Assembly: GCA_026874595.1 (NCBI GenBank) | Contig: CM049308.1 | Location: 19,034,001 to 19,098,000 of the forward strand | Direction: 5' to 3' | Origin: Sipunculus nudus | Taxonomy: Eukaryota > Annelida > Sipuncula > Golfingiida > Sipunculidae | Length of the DNA: 64,000 nt | Shown here: piece after piece, positions 11,701 to 25,741 of the stretch | Layout: each line of letters opens with the position of its first letter | How positions within the stretch are numbered: position 1 is the first letter of the stretch | Position numbers and translations under genes: made by a program | The notes under the pieces: generated by a model | The model's database searches: none | What the model saw: only the letters and a program-made list of their open reading frames with translations | What the model was told of the DNA's origin: nothing

Positions 11701-13470
11701 ATATTTAAAACTTGACAGTTGGATAATGTAATCTAGTATAACTTATCTGTACCTGTGACGGTCATACACTGATGACTACACTGAATGTTTTCTTTTGATA
11801 TTGGCTGACATGGTTATCAAAAGATAGCAGGATCTTTTTGGTTGCAGTCCATGTTATATTATCTAAGAAGAAAGGCCAAATGCAGATCTTGTTAACTAAA
11901 CTGCATAGGAAATTTTATATCTGTAAGCAGTATCTTTCAGTTGGCCATATTTGTGGAGACTGTAGAGAGATTGGAGGGCTATGATAGAAATTTAACCTGG
12001 GTTTGAGGTTGTGAACTTGCATGTGGCTGTCTAGTTTAAAGTCTGCTCATTTCTACACAAATAACACCTGAAAGCACTTGATTATTGTTTATCTCCTTTA
12101 AATGTGCAAAAATTGAACAAAGCCTAAAAAAAATGTGGCTCATTGATAACATGGGTGGATGGCATTATATCATATGCTGAAGCACAAAGAGAAATTTATG
12201 AGAATCTTAGGGGACAGTGTTTAAAGGGACATAATCAGGGGCTGTATTTTGCCTATTCTTTCACACAATTAGATCATGTTTGCTTTGTACAAAAGTTTCC
12301 CAGCAAGACTATCCCAGCACATGGGTCTCAGTACCTTGCATATGGCTGTTAAACACCTTTTTATAGGTCTGCGCGATGGTAAACACAGTCCACCACATGT
12401 GTCTGTTTACCATAACAAGGTCCAGTGACCAGAGATTTGATTGTAAGCTGCAACAAGGGGTGTTTCAGCCAGGGGGGATGTAGTACCTTTTGGGGCCAAG
12501 TCAGTCAGGGCTGATTGACACGTGTTGCTTCAAGCCACCCACTTGCTGTGTTTATGTTGACACCTGTGATCGCGCCCAGTCCGCTGTTTTAAACACTTGT
12601 TTGTAGGAATAAGCAAATGGTTTCAAGGCAACAACTGGTAGGTACAGATTTATTTAAAAGGGAAGAAGCTGTTTTTTCTTTTAATTCAACATGCTTTTGA
12701 TATAGGTGATTGGGCCCCTTTAAAAAGTATAATATACAGTGAATAATGCTGCCTTCAAATCAGGTCGTGCAAATCTTGTGCACCGTTTTTCCCCATTTGA
12801 ATGAAGCATTCCAATCACTTTCCAAATGGGAAATTCCCCTGCCCAATTGGAGAAGTCGAGCAATTTTTCAGACTCAATGTACACGACCTCTACACGATGT
12901 CAGACAACCTCCCTGCCAACCGCGAGATTTAACAAGGTATTTTCTGCATATGAAATACAATAGATACTGCCTTAATTGAAGCTGAATGCCCTTTTTTTTT
13001 TCAATAAAAAATAATATTATTTCTGGCTTTCTATAACTTAGTATAAGTTCTTTTTGATTAAATGTGATTTGTTGTAAAAATTGTATTATCGCTGACCTAC
13101 AAGTGGTTCTTTGGTCGTTCATTTTTAGCTCAATTTCAACTTGAACAATATTATTTAGTTTTTATCAGTTATTATTACTTAATAATATCCTGAAATATAT
13201 TCTGGAAATAATTTTTGATGCTTTAAAGATTAATTCTTAATCAATATGTTGAAATACAGTGAGAATAAAATATAAACTTCTTGAACACCTTGTCGGCCAG
13301 CTGTAGTTGTTCTTAGTGACTGGAACACTTCCAGTTGGTGTTCTCGTAACTTTCCTACTCTCTCATATCATGCCTATGATTTGCACAGCTTCTTAAGGGT
13401 AGAGGACAGGATTCAAAGGCAGGAGATTGGGAATTAGAATTTCAGCGGAGGCAGTGAGAGGCCGTGCCCA
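11701..13470. other. intron 1, mostly unique sequence
   Basis: Apart from a 10-bp inverted repeat ATGGTAAACA (12376-12385) / TGTTTACCAT (12404-12413), I see nothing assignable. Confidence 0.4.
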
Positions 13471-13560
13471 ACAGCCGTGTTTCACTCACAAACAAGTACG
13501 CCTTTCAGGGGCTCGGTGGTATGACCTAGAATTGGTGATGATTGCACACCGAGGGCCCGT
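13470..13560 (+). repeat. dispersed repeat fragment K, copy 1
   Basis: The core GTGTTTCACTCACAAACAAG, then CGCCTTTCAGGGG and TATGACC, is shared with 22276-22360. The conserved central block may be a SINE core, but no polymerase III promoter is clear. Confidence 0.5.
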
Positions 13561-16500
13561 AGTTGCAGTTGTCACTGGGCCTGGTTAACATCAGGATATA
13601 AAATGAGATGAAGTGTGTGATACTGCCAAATGCGAGCAGAAGCAGGTTAACTGTGGCGAAGGAACTCAAATTTCTCTGTACCATCATAGTATTACAACCT
13701 AAACAAAAACCACAGTAAATTTGTATATTGAATTACTTTTGAGAAAATGGATGTTTTAAGTCCTTTGTCTGCTAACAAGTTCAGAATATCACCCAATCTG
13801 TCTCAAAGTTTAGGAGCCATGCTTTATGTCGCAAATGCATTTGTTCACATGATGCCACATCCAATTAGCTAAATCATTAGACTAATTAGTAGTCATCTCT
13901 GCTGACCCAGCATCTGCTTGATAGCCTTGCCAATGTCTAGTGTTGCCTCCCTGGTCACAAGAAATGGGCTGAAAAATGGCTATAATCTAGCCTGAACTTG
14001 CATATTAAGAGGTCAGTAATTCCTCTATTTTACAGAATTTTCCTTCAGGTCTAATATTTTAGAAACCTTCACTTCCTGAAAGCTGCTTTCAGGTATGAGG
14101 ACCATCTTCCATATTTTTCTGATGTACTTAGGTTATACTCGATGTACTGGGTTCAGCAGCTGACATGTGCCACATGCTGACCTGAAGCTGCTGATGTAAT
14201 GTTGCACCAGGAAATCAGGGAGACCTTTTTCATCAGTCAGTGTTGTGTGATCTACACTTCCTGGTCAGTATATAATGATTAAACCTAGTCATGGGACGAG
14301 TCAGTAAATAATTTATACAAGCTAAGTAATCATAACATTCAGATACTATGTACAAGGATATTGTACAAATAAATCAGATGAGGGGGCCTTTGCATATGGT
14401 AACTGATCATCTGACTTTTAGAATAAGGTCATACGCTCCTAAATACGAGTATATTATCCACAAGAAATTTTTAACCCAAATACAACTATTAATCACCGTT
14501 GGGTTATGTACTTTTATTTTATAACTAGAATTTTAAAATCTGAAGTTTAGGATATATGCTGTAGAGAATAAGATCTAAATTTTTCTAATATTCATCTTTC
14601 TATTAAAAACAGATTTTAATTATTTGGACATACCCTTTATGTTAACCACATAAACATTCAGAAACATTGAGAAATGTTGTGTAATAATGATTAAAATTTA
14701 AATAAAATCTTTCGAAAGGTTTTGTGCCTAATTTTATGAAATAGGTTACAAAGTTGAATTCAGCACAGCAGAACTGGTCTTGAATAAAAGCATATTGATT
14801 GCATGTATGAGGATGAAATGACATAAAACCTATTCTGGATTAACACATTAAGTGTATCATTATTTCAGCAGGTCATATGTCCATTTCCTAGGCATTGTTG
14901 GTAAATAGTTACATTGACAGCAGAAAGTTGTATAAACTGACCTTGTGTTTAAAAAAATGTAATTTCGGTTTGTCATAATGGGCCAGTATATAACATGAGA
15001 AAGTGTTAAATTAGCTTATGGAGTGTCTGGTTACAGTATATTATCCAGCAGTAGGCGTGGCTGGTTGTCTATTTCCCCGGGCTTTATTGATAGACCATGG
15101 TTACACAGACAGTAGTTGTGTTGAGTTGGTTGTTGCGGTTAGCTACCAGCTGATGTACAAGGGATGAGTCATCTCTATTGGGCATATTGTTATCCTGGCT
15201 GCTGTGGTTTGTTGTGATCTGAGGTCAGTGTGAGGGCGCTTTACCACCCACTGACTACCTGACAGGAGGTCATGTGACCCGTCAGTCATGATGGTTTCAG
15301 CAGAGTTCAGACACCAAGCTAAACATCATTTGTGGCATCAAGCCCTTGGGTGTGAATTAACGTTTCAAATATCTGCAGACAGCAGTTGGTGCTGGTCACC
15401 TACTACTTCCTGTTTTTTCCCCCTCTGTTTAAAACAGTTTTGGTGCTTAAAGATGCAAATAAATTTTAAAGTGGATGCTAACTTAGTATATAACTTAAGA
15501 GGCAACAAGGTTTAAGGTAAAGTGCAAGTTTAGCGTTGTGTCCCTGATACATTAATAAATAGTTATATTATAAACTTTATTTTTAATATAAACTTTATAT
15601 ATTTTACATGAATTGTACAACTAGCTATAATAACTATTACTAGGCACTCTCCATGGCTCTGATGTTGGCGTTTGTTAGTCTTTAGAGGTGGAGGGAACTG
15701 GAGGACCCCGAGAAAACCACCGACCTTGGACGGGCCACTACAACCCACTATCATGGCAAAAAATAGTTAAATAAAATCATAGATAAATTAAAAAATAATT
15801 AACTATTTTAACTATTAAATTTAATAAATAGTTATTTGTTTGTTCTGATTGAATTATATTCCGCTTAAGTTAAACAACCCTGATGCTAAATGGTAAGACA
15901 GAATTGATTAAATCATGACATTTCATTTGAAATGATAACCTCTGTTTAACAGCTGATAGAGTATATTATAATTATAATATTATATATATATCTTGGTTTA
16001 TGATGGGTTATTTACTCAGAACCTGCCAGCATCTTACTGCCATCTATGGTAGCTTTATTCCAGTCAGTTCCTAGTGTGACTTGGTAACTAGTCCAGTATA
16101 TTTAAATAAGATCACCCTGTACCTCAGAGCTAGCCGGCTAGCATAGGTCAAGTTAGACCAGCATTTCATTGACCATTAATGCGGCAGGTCTGTTCAGGTC
16201 ATCTGGAAGGATTGGCAAGACTGCTACACTAGCTTTCACAAGCATTTTCTGGTCTTACATATATTGGCTTTATTGGCACATGGCTTTACTAAATTTTCTC
16301 GGGTGGTACTGTTGCTTGAGTGTCTAGCTTATCCAGCATTCCAGTGACCCATGACCATTTCAATGGTGGGGCTCTCAAGTTCAGCTGCTTAAGTGTTCAG
16401 TAGCTTATTTTAGTCCTATAACACAGAATGAGTGACTATGTACAAGTTGAAATTTTGGTGTAAAGTTCAAAATTTCATCCTTCATTCCCTCACCCCATCC

Positions 16501-16890
16501 CACCCCTCCTCTCATGCACAAACAGAAAAGATGTTTATTTAAACTTTGCACCACAACCTTTACTGTACAGAAACCCTTGCAGTTCCAAGCAAACAGTCCA
16601 GCATTGAAGGATGCTCCCAGGGTTGGTGGGTGTGTGACCAGCTACGATAAATTAGTTCACTACTTGTGGTTAATGTTGATGTAAATGCTATTATCAATGT
16701 TTAGGTACAGCAAGGTAAATAGGGTGGGTCTGTGACTGGGGCCTGCATGTAATACAAGCATAAAAAGGGAGGGTTTGTACAGGTACACTGAATAGGATTC
16801 CCTGGCATCCTTGAAATTGGTAAAACTCAGGAAGATGAATTTTAGATGACAGAGTGGAAGTTGTTTCCTGAATGTTATATTAAAATGAAT
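13561..16890. other. intron 1, AT-rich sequence without clear features
   Basis: Only AT-rich low-complexity patches are visible (for example 15560-15600 and 15958-15990). The GC-richer block at 15650-15760 looks like a repeat fragment I cannot name. Confidence 0.35.
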
Positions 16891-19847
16891 AAGGCCAAAA
16901 AAAATAAAAGGTATGGTTCTCGGGCACCGCCTGCATCAATTTTAAACCCCCGCATCAAAAATTTTTATTTTGATTTTTAAAAGAAACTCACCAATTTCGA
17001 GCTGCAGCCGCTCAGACATTTCTTTCAAGAAGAAAAAAATCATACAATTTCCTTTGTTTTGTAGTGTTGTTTCTTGTTTAGCAAACTAAATCTATTATTT
17101 TAATGCTTTTCCCTTTTCATTTGACATTTTTATCAAAACATACCAAAAAATTAAAAATAAAAAACCACCCGCCCGCATTGATTTATGAAAAAAAGTGCCT
17201 GAGAACCATACCTTTTTTAGCTCAGCTGACTATAAGTCATCTGAGCTATAGTCGTGGTCCATTGTCCGTCGTCCGTCCGTCTGTCCGTCCGTCCGTCCGT
17301 CCGTCCGTCCGTAGATGTGGCACGTTTTGAAACCGTAAGACCTAGGAATCCAAAATTCGGCATAATGTTAGATGTCCCCAAGATCTCCTACCAAGCCGAA
17401 AACTGGGTGTTTGCAACTTCGTTCCTTTGAGAAATTAAGGAAAAACCTCAATTTTTTATTAAAAACCTATTTTCACACTTCAGGACTGCCTAATATCAAA
17501 ACCACTCATCTGTTTTACCTCATATTTACCATAAATATTCCTCTATATAGTTCCTATGTACATGCCAGAAATTATGTCTGTATTATTTAATTTAAAAAAG
17601 TTATGGGCCCAAACATAATGCATTTTGTAAAAAATCAGAAAAGATATTTGATCACTTAACACAAAAAATGTTAATGCTATGGACCTTTTTTCCAGTAATA
17701 TAACTTTAATTAATCAAAATTAAATTGTATACCCAAAATTAGATGAAAATCTTGTAAATTTTTTAAAATATTATTAAAAATAAAAAAATTGGTACCTTAA
17801 ATTTTGCCCAACTTTGACCATGGCACGTTTTTTTCCTGTAAGTACTGTGGATTTAATTTTCACAGCATGTTTTTGTTAGCATTTCAACTGTTAACACCAA
17901 AAATTTGAAACCAGATGATCAAAAACTGTAGATTTTAATCAAGTTTTCAAGCACCATGTAACATATTGTTTACATCAAGCTAGTGTTATGCAGTTTGCAA
18001 GAGCTCAGCTCCCCAGCTTCAAATCCAAGTTCCTTAAATTCGGCATACAGTTAGATGTCTCCAAAATGCCCTACCATGCCAAGAATTTGGTCACTAGGAC
18101 ATTCGAGATATTAATGAAAAACTTCATTTTTCCATAAAAAACCCATTGTTACACTTCAAAACTGCCTAATATCAACACCACTGATCTGACTTTAATCATA
18201 AATAATATACATATTTTTCATTCTCTATGCACGTGCCAGAATGATGTCAGTATTGTGTAATTGTTTTAAGTTATGGGCCCAAACATAATGCACTTTGTAA
18301 AAAATCAAGAAATATATTTACTCCCTTAACAAAAGCATTGCTGAAGCTAGAGATTTTTTTGTCAGGGATGTAACATTATTTAATCAAGATTCAATTGAAT
18401 ACCGAAAATCAGTTCTGAATTTTTCAAATTTTATTTAGTATAAATATAAAATTAGTACCTTAAATTTTGCCCAACTGTGACCATGGCACATTTGTTTCCC
18501 GTGAGCACTGTTGATATAATTTTCATATCATGCACACATAAGCATTTCAGCATTTTAGTTTAGAAAGCTGAAAGAAATTGGCCAAAAATTATAGCTTTTA
18601 TTAATGTTTTTTATGAGACCCTGTCAGACTTTGGCTCTCTCCAGCCCCTCTTGAGTCACCTGTATGTTGACCTTGTTGACCTTTCATCAAATTATGCACG
18701 CTTGAGGCGAGGCATACATGGAATCCAGGCAGCTAATGGCAAGCCACAGTTGATCCAGGTGTCCAACCCAACTCATCTAGTAGTTTTAACCAAGAACATA
18801 ACAAAAAACAATAAATTAATAAATTTTTATTGGTTTTTAATAACAAATTAAAGAAAAATAGAAAAGGAATTTGTTAGTTTATAATAACAGGAAATTAACT
18901 TGCAGTTACTGATGATATAAGAATCTTGTATCGATGGGTAGAATATCACATATTCCAAATAACACCATGCAGTCACCTATGGCATTTTTCAGTTCAATTT
19001 TAATGATAAAGAAGTAAATTTTATTATTCATTACTAATCATTAGGGATCATATGAAGGAAATTAGACAAAGATGCAGTTGATAATATTAATCTAGATTCC
19101 TGCTGTGTCTAGTGTGTACATTGATGTGAAATTAGTCCAAAATGAATTTTTTACAGTTATTTTTTAATATAAATAAAAGCCATAAAACCAGGTACTTATG
19201 ATCATTATTTAAATGTGTGAATTTTGTATATTCTGGATTCTCAACATCATTGTTTGGTGAAAACTGAATAAATTCCAGACATGGTGCAAATACTTTGTAA
19301 TTGTATTTAAATACGAATATGATTTTGTACTCCATTATAAAATTTCTTGCATAAAGAATGGGAATTCAGGTAAAAATGAAAATATATGAATACTCGTGCA
19401 AATACTTTCAAAATGTATTCATGAATGCATTCATGAATATATTCTTTAATATTATTTTAATAATCATATCAGTTTTATTTCATTTTAAAAAATCATATGA
19501 TTCTCTTATTATTTTTAATAAAAAATAATTTTTGGGACAATATTTGTATTTTTTTTAATAAATAGTTAAACTCTTATATTATATGTTCTGCTTATAAGTT
19601 ATATGGCCAAGTCAAAATCTGTGTGACAATAGTACTCCATTTGTTAATAAAATAAATGAAATCAATCCTCTTCCCTGTCTCCAAAGGTACTATCAAAATC
19701 ATACATAAGCTAAACAACAACTCATAATACAGCTTATATTTATTACCACACAAAACCAGCGTGTGCCTCATTTCTAAATAATATGTTTTTATCATATATA
19801 ACAGCTGAGCCTCGTGACCCATAGGTCCCTTGTTTTATTTTGGCCTT
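16891..19847. mobile_element. MITE with long terminal inverted repeats, split by family A copy 1
   Basis: The left arm (16891-16927) has AAGGCC, an A-rich run, then GGTATGGTTCTCGGGCAC. The right arm reads GTGCCTGAGAACCATACC (17195-17212), is interrupted, and resumes as TTTTATTTTGGCCTT (19833-19847) after the family A copy. Joined, the right arm mirrors the left with one mismatch in the inner 18 bp and a shorter T-run. Without the insert the MITE is about 340 bp. No coding capacity is seen. Confidence 0.85.
17213..19834 (+). mobile_element. family A element, copy 1 (2.6 kb, non-autonomous, Helentron-like)
   Basis: The 5' end is a T-run followed by the hairpin AGCTCAGCTGAC / GTCATCTGAGCT (17219-17247, loop TATAA), then (GTCC)n microsatellite to about 17312. 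The core is a diverged direct repeat of about 683 bp (ATTCGGCATA at 17355 and 18038). A 1.2-kb AT-rich region follows. At the 3' end CAGCTGAGC (19802-19810) is the inverted copy of GCTCAGCTG (17220-17228), followed by hairpin GACC-CATA-GGTC (19816-19827) and terminal CTTGTT. No Rep/helicase or transposase is encoded. Confidence is high for the repeat, moderate for the Helentron class. Confidence 0.88.
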
Positions 19848-22034
19848 AAGAAAAAAATTTTTGACTTCAGAGCCTTTGGATGACTGTTTGGTATCAGGAG
19901 CTTTCGGTAACATCTTGTTGCCTCCATCAGGTTATTGAAGACTGTGTGTGCCTGTGTCATGTGATGAAACAGTGTGTATGGTCATGTGACAAGAGGCTGT
20001 TATAAAATATGCATCAAAACAGGGTAAATTAAGGGAATTTCATTGATGCAAAAGATATATTGGTCAGTCTGTTTTAATTTGCTTACTTCTTCATTCTTCA
20101 TACATGTATATCCAAACAGTATATATATCCATTTTAAGGTGGTGGAATTTTAGTGTAAAAATAGGACAAAATAACAGGAAAAATTTCCTGTTAAAACTCG
20201 GAACCCTGTTTGGGCCTGATTTTTGTATTTTGATGTAATATGTCTGATCAGCAGTTGTGATGGTCATCCTAGGAGGAGGTACAAACCCTCTACTGAGAAC
20301 CCTCTAATTTTTAACCGCACTTAACCAAAGTTTGGTTCTCTTTTGTATGCAAGATGCCACACCCTTAAGTAACATGAGCCCAGGTGTAATCAGTATATAA
20401 GAGCATCAGCAGTGCCAGGCATCCCTGGTTTGATCATACCTTGTGCATCCAGTGACAAATTAATTACTGATAGGTATACCCAGGTAATACCTGTGGATGC
20501 TCAGTGACATATAGAAGCCATAAAACTGGTCTAGATACCTGGGGTTTACAGAATTGTTCTGTCATGAGCTAATCAGTGAATGATTAACTGGGGCTGATTA
20601 ATTCTTTTATCTAACACAGCCTCATATGAAACTACTGTAGGTCTCCAATAATACTTCTGAACCAGCCTTCCTACAGCTACACTTAGACATAATATTTGAC
20701 ACATCATTAAAGCTATAATATTGAGACATTTAAGTGGAAATACTTTTATGGCACATGAATTAATTTGCAGATTTAAGGCTTAATTTTGTATGAAATTAAC
20801 CTGTCAAGTTGAGAAACTCAGGTCATGCTTCTAGAGACTTGTATATTTTAGATAAACCTTAAATAAACCAGCCTAGGATACCTTGGCAAATTTTTAATCC
20901 TTCTTGAGTCATCCTCAGAGCTTGTCTGGGCAAGACATATGATGGACGAACAGTGTATCTGATGTTGCTGTATGGTCAGTAAACTGAGAAAATTATAATG
21001 TTACTGGGTAGTTCTCAATTAGACAAGACTCACATTGCCAGGGTTGTCTGGGGTATACCCCTCCCATGACATAGGCTTGACACATGGTAACATCAGGGAC
21101 ACATCAGGGTGACATCAAGAAGTTGTGAAGACTGAGGAGACATTTGAACATTTCAACATGTTAAAAAATGTATAGAATTGGGTTGACACTAGGACACATC
21201 TGGGCAAATCAGTGTGATATAGCGATGGCATTGAGAAGACTTTGGAATGACATCATAAATATATCATATGGACACTTTGGGGTGACATGGGGATTTTGAG
21301 AGCCAGCTTATAAAGATGGCATAGCATGACACTTTGTTCATTTCGTGTACTTGCCTTTTTTATGTTCTCATACTTGATTTATTTTTGCATAATGCTTCAT
21401 AAGAAATATCAGCAGACTTCTCAAGTATGGTTTAATTTGATATATACCTTATTAAAATTCATTATTTATACTAATATTTGAAATTTGAAGAAAATTTAAA
21501 AAAATCATGACATCCGTGTCACATGGTACCTGTTTCACATGCTGTAGCTGGCTTTTGTGATCCTGTGGTAGCATCATCGGTGACATCCTGTATAACTCAT
21601 GGTGTGGACTCTAGATTGTGCCAGCCTCTTTAATGATAAAAGATCTAGAATCCTTTTTATAGACCTTGCTTTCTGTGTTTGGTAGTCACTTTATGAAAAA
21701 AGCATTGTAATTCTTCATCAACTTTGCTGACATTGAGAAAAGACCCACACATAAAAGGTGATACAGCTAACTGTCAGGACCTCTCCTGTACCCAGTAAGG
21801 TGTGTTGACAGGTAAATTAAAAGGCAAGGTTATGATGGATTATAATATTAACATGCATAGGTTATCTGACATTCAGGTATACAGGTAATATTCTCTTTTT
21901 TGTCATCCTGAACCAGAACAGAGAATTCATTGAAAAGGATGCATTTCATGGTTTCTTTTTTAATGATGAAAAGGTCACTGCTTGCATTTTGAGATAAAAA
22001 AGATTTGGTTGATGTACTCCTAGCCATGACAACA
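19848..22034. other. intron 1, unique sequence
   Basis: No recognised element. A stretch rich in GACATCA/GACACAT words (about 21060-21310) is loosely repetitive but has no fixed period. Confidence 0.4.
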
Positions 22035-22180
22035 CGAGTCGGTAGGCATTTATATTGGGCTGGAAAGCCTAACTTGCTTTGTGATACAAGCCATAACAAG
22101 GACTGCATCGCAGTGGTCTTTCATCATGTTGCGTTCATTTTGTGTTAAACAGCCCATAATCTTAAACATTAGGTTAGGAA
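22035..22180 (+). repeat. dispersed repeat J, copy 1
   Basis: It shares TTTATATTGG, GATACAAGCCAT and ATCTTAA(A)CATTAGGTTA with copies at 32348 and 34162, all in the same orientation. The family is unidentified. Confidence 0.65.
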
Positions 22181-22275
22181 TAATTTCAGTTGGATCTATT
22201 TGAGAGAAGAGGTGAGATTTTATTCACAGGGTGAGCACTATGCAGGGTTTATGAAGAGACTGTCCCTCCCATTGT

Positions 22276-22360
22276 GTTTCACTCACGAACAAGTGCGCCT
22301 TTTGGAGGTTCCTCGGTGTTACGACCCAGCAGTGGGGATGATTACACATCCTGGAGTGGC
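22276..22360 (+). repeat. dispersed repeat fragment K, copy 2
   Basis: GTGTTTCACTCACGAACAAG and CGCCTTTTGG match the fragment at 13470-13560 with few changes. Confidence 0.5.
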
Positions 22361-23456
22361 ATTTGTGGTACACTGATTGTCAGTCAGGATAATGGTATGT
22401 CAGCACCCTGTCACAAAGTTAAAAACTAAAATGGAAATCTGCAGATGTACACAGTACTTAGTTAAGCAAGCAATTAAAAATCAAAATGGTTACCTTCACC
22501 AGACAAAACTGAAAAAAGTTTTGTTTCTTCACAAAGATTTTCTCAGGCACTTGCTCTGCTACTCAGGTATGGTCAGTACACTAAACTGTCCAAGGGATAC
22601 ATTAAGGTTCTCTTTCAGAAGTTCCTGTGATGCTATTTCTCTGCACATTTTTCTCATGCACATGTTATTTCTGAAAATCTTTCAGTGAACTTCAGTGTCC
22701 TAATGTTGAGAATTTTGTATTTGATCTAGAACAAGGTGTGAATACACTTTAAAATTTAATATATGTTAGTACGTCTGTTCCCAAGCAACTCTGTAAGCAC
22801 TGCCACTGGTGGAGGATTTTGGTACTATTAAGACATTTTGGTATTGAGACAAGGGGGAGAGTTCATTATAATTTGCAGGTGATCTGGATAAAAGCAGAGC
22901 TGATGTCTGAGGAAAGAGTGGTGGATCTTCTTGAGAATAATATCAAAATAAAGTGTCATAATCTGGAGAAAGTAGATAGAGAAATAAAACCTTTGTGTTT
23001 GTTTTTGGTTATGTTAACATAACCTTACAAATGCTTTTTAGTCTATCATTATCTAAGAAAAGCTATACTTGAGACAAGGGCCAACTTTGCTTATCATGCA
23101 GATATTGGCAAAGACATGGCCACTCCAGAATCTTTTAGTGATAGTGATTACAATTCAGGATAACGACACAGAGGTTGAAATTCATAAGTTTCACTGGTCA
23201 ATGATTCTACAGATCCACTGAGTAAACCACAGGCATGAATCTTTTTATGATCAGGTTTTGTCCGTTATTAATTCAGCATTGTTTTAAAGCTTAAAATGTA
23301 ATTATGAGTAAGTTTATTTTTTAAAATTTTCCTATATTCAGTCCCTAGAATGAACAGTTTTTAAGTTATTCACACTATATAGTAGAGGTTCTCTTGCCCA
23401 TGACAGATTAACAGTAACAATTAAAGATATTAAGATTGTACCTTGAAGCACTAATT

Positions 23457-24623
23457 ATTTTTATGCCCCCGCCACAAAGTGGCCGGGGCATATAGTATTA
23501 CCCATGTCCGTCCTTCCGTCCTTCCGAAATCAAACAGTTGTACGGCATTTTTTTCGCAATGCCTGCAGATATTGGCCTGATTTTTGGTGTGTGGGCAGAT
23601 ATAGACCAGTTACAGATTGAGTTCGAGTTTCGTCCTGGTTGACCTACTTTTGACCGTTTTACGGCTCCTAAACTTAGAAAATTTCATGAAAAATAGAAAT
23701 ATTCATGACAGATACACATGTACGGACTTTTTTTCGCAATGGCTGCAGATATTGGCCTGATTTTTGGTGTGTGAGCAGATATAGACCAGTTACAGATCGA
23801 GTTCGCGTTTCGTCTTGGTTGACCTACTTTTGACCGTTTTACGGCTCCTAAACTTAGAAATTTTCATGAAAAATAGAAATATTCATGACAAATCCACATG
23901 TGCGGACTTTTTTTCGCAATACCTGCAGATATTGGCCTCATTTTGGTAGATATTGACCAGTTACAGATGGAGTTCGCATTTCGTCCAGGTTGACCTACTT
24001 TTGACTGTTTTACGGCTCCTGAACATAGAAAATTTCATGTAAAATGTATATTTTCATGACAAATACACTTGTACAGACTTTTCTTCACAATACCTGCAGA
24101 TATTGGCCTGATTTTTGGTGTGTGGGCAGATATAGACCAGTTACAGATCAAGTTCACGTTTTGTCCCAGTTGACCTATTTTTGACCGTTTGACGGTGCTC
24201 TTACATAGAAAATTTCATAAAAAGGTGCACATGTATGGACTTTTTTCAGTGCCTGCAGATACGGGCCTGATTTTTTATGTGTAGGCAGATAATGACCAGT
24301 TACAGATCGAGTTCTTGTTTTGTCTCAGTTGACCTACTTTTGATTGTTTTACGGCTCCTAAACATAGAAAATTTCATGAAAGACAGAAATTTTTATGGAA
24401 AATGCACATGTATGGACTTTTTTTCACAATGCCTGCATATCCTGGCATGATTTTTGGTGTGTTGCTTGATAATGACCCGTTACAAATCGAGTTTGCATTT
24501 TGCCCTTGTTGACTTACTTTTGACCATACAACACCTCCTTAACTTAAAAAATTTTCCAAATTTTACAAATGTTTCTAATTTGCCCAAGGCGGGGGCATTC
24601 GTGTCGTTCCGACACATCTAGTT
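23457..24623 (+). mobile_element. family B element, copy 1 (six 160-180-bp core units)
   Basis: A T-run leads to a 31-bp hairpin (23462-23492) with arms TATGCCCC and GCCAC around AAA, then GTCCGTCCTTCCGTCC. The core has six tandem units anchored by CTGCAGAT (23563, 23743, 23923, 24094, 24253 and, diverged, 24433). Near the 3' end GGCGGGGGCAT (24588-24598) is the exact inverse of ATGCCCCCGCC (23463-23473), followed by hairpin GTGTCG-TTC-CGACAC (24601-24615) and terminal CTAGTT. No coding capacity. Layout matches pearl/HINE-type bivalve elements. Confidence 0.9.
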
Positions 24624-25741
24624 ATATGTAAGGTCACTACCCTCTCCTCCCCCTAATCATCTCTATTAAAGGATGTGGGAATCAGATGAGGTCCTGTCTC
24701 CACAGGTGTATTTAAGTCATTACAGGTGTGTACAAGTATTTCCAGGTGAGATGCTAGAGCAGACAATTCAGAAACAGTGGAGGATATTTATCACGATTCA
24801 TGTAACGTTTAGGTCCATGAATGTACAAACAAAATTCATAGATCTCCTTGGAAACCATTATGCCAAGCTTAACATGAGTACAGTTGGCAAGGTCTGGACA
24901 TTAATGATTTGCTGGCAAAACTTGAGATACATGTATTCCTGCTGGGTTAAAATCTGACAATCTATTTTGTTTTTACCTCAGCATCAGAGAATGCTGATAT
25001 ATGTTCCTTCATCAGTGTCAGATAATTGCACCCTCTGGGATCTGGTTACCAGCTGGAATGAAGGACCACCTGGATATGTATGCCAGCTTCATGTAAATAA
25101 ACAGATAGTTTGAACCTTGCAAAGCATTCACACTTGAGCAAGGTCTGCATCCTGAATACAATTATTCACCATCTTAAAAGTGTCTCATGGAAAAAAAAAA
25201 TATGCGTTTGGCTTACTGCAAGAATTTCTGTGTCAGTTTCTGACAGATCTATCCATGAAAGGTCTGTACAAAATTGTTTAATGTACAGTGTACTAAGATT
25301 TTGTGACCACTTGTCCTGGGGCAATGTGATGAATGGCCACTTCACTGTACATTTATTACAGTAATCAGTGTATGACCTGTTACTGTTAAAAGTATCATAA
25401 ATTATCCTTGTGCCAGGCCAAAGAACAGAAAACAGATCTGCTCCAGAGGACTTCTATGTAACATCACAATCCTTGTGTATGATTTCCAGATTATATTTAT
25501 ACTTCTAGCCTGTCATTGTTAATTTTGCGAAAAATTAAATTTATCCTTGCAAGTGTCCCTATTTGTGCTTTGGTTTAGATTTCAGTAGGCGTTTGTTTTA
25601 GGTTGTTGGGTCATACTTGGTAATGAAGAAAACTTAAAGTAAAGATGGGGATTTATTATCTGATATCACTGATAATGTCAGTCTCCTCAGACTTTACACT
25701 TTGCCTTCATGGTCTTTTGGGCCTGTTCATTCTTGTAGGTT
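24624..25741. other. intron 1, unique sequence
   Basis: No gene or repeat recognised. Confidence 0.4.

Noticed and set aside
17103-17330. SVRPSV repeat peptides (also at 40735 and 48187)
   Set aside because: Translation of the GTCC microsatellite in family A, not a protein.
19132-19335. Minus-strand frames of 67-105 residues shared by 19132, 42641 and 50254, and of about 77 residues shared by 19592, 43102 and 58666
   Set aside because: They sit in the homologous 3' half of family A copies, so their similarity follows from repeat identity; composition is AT-rich, copies differ in length, and no domain is visible.
23457-24623. CRISPR-like regular repeats
   Set aside because: The units are directly tandem, about 180 bp, without spacers, inside an animal mobile element.
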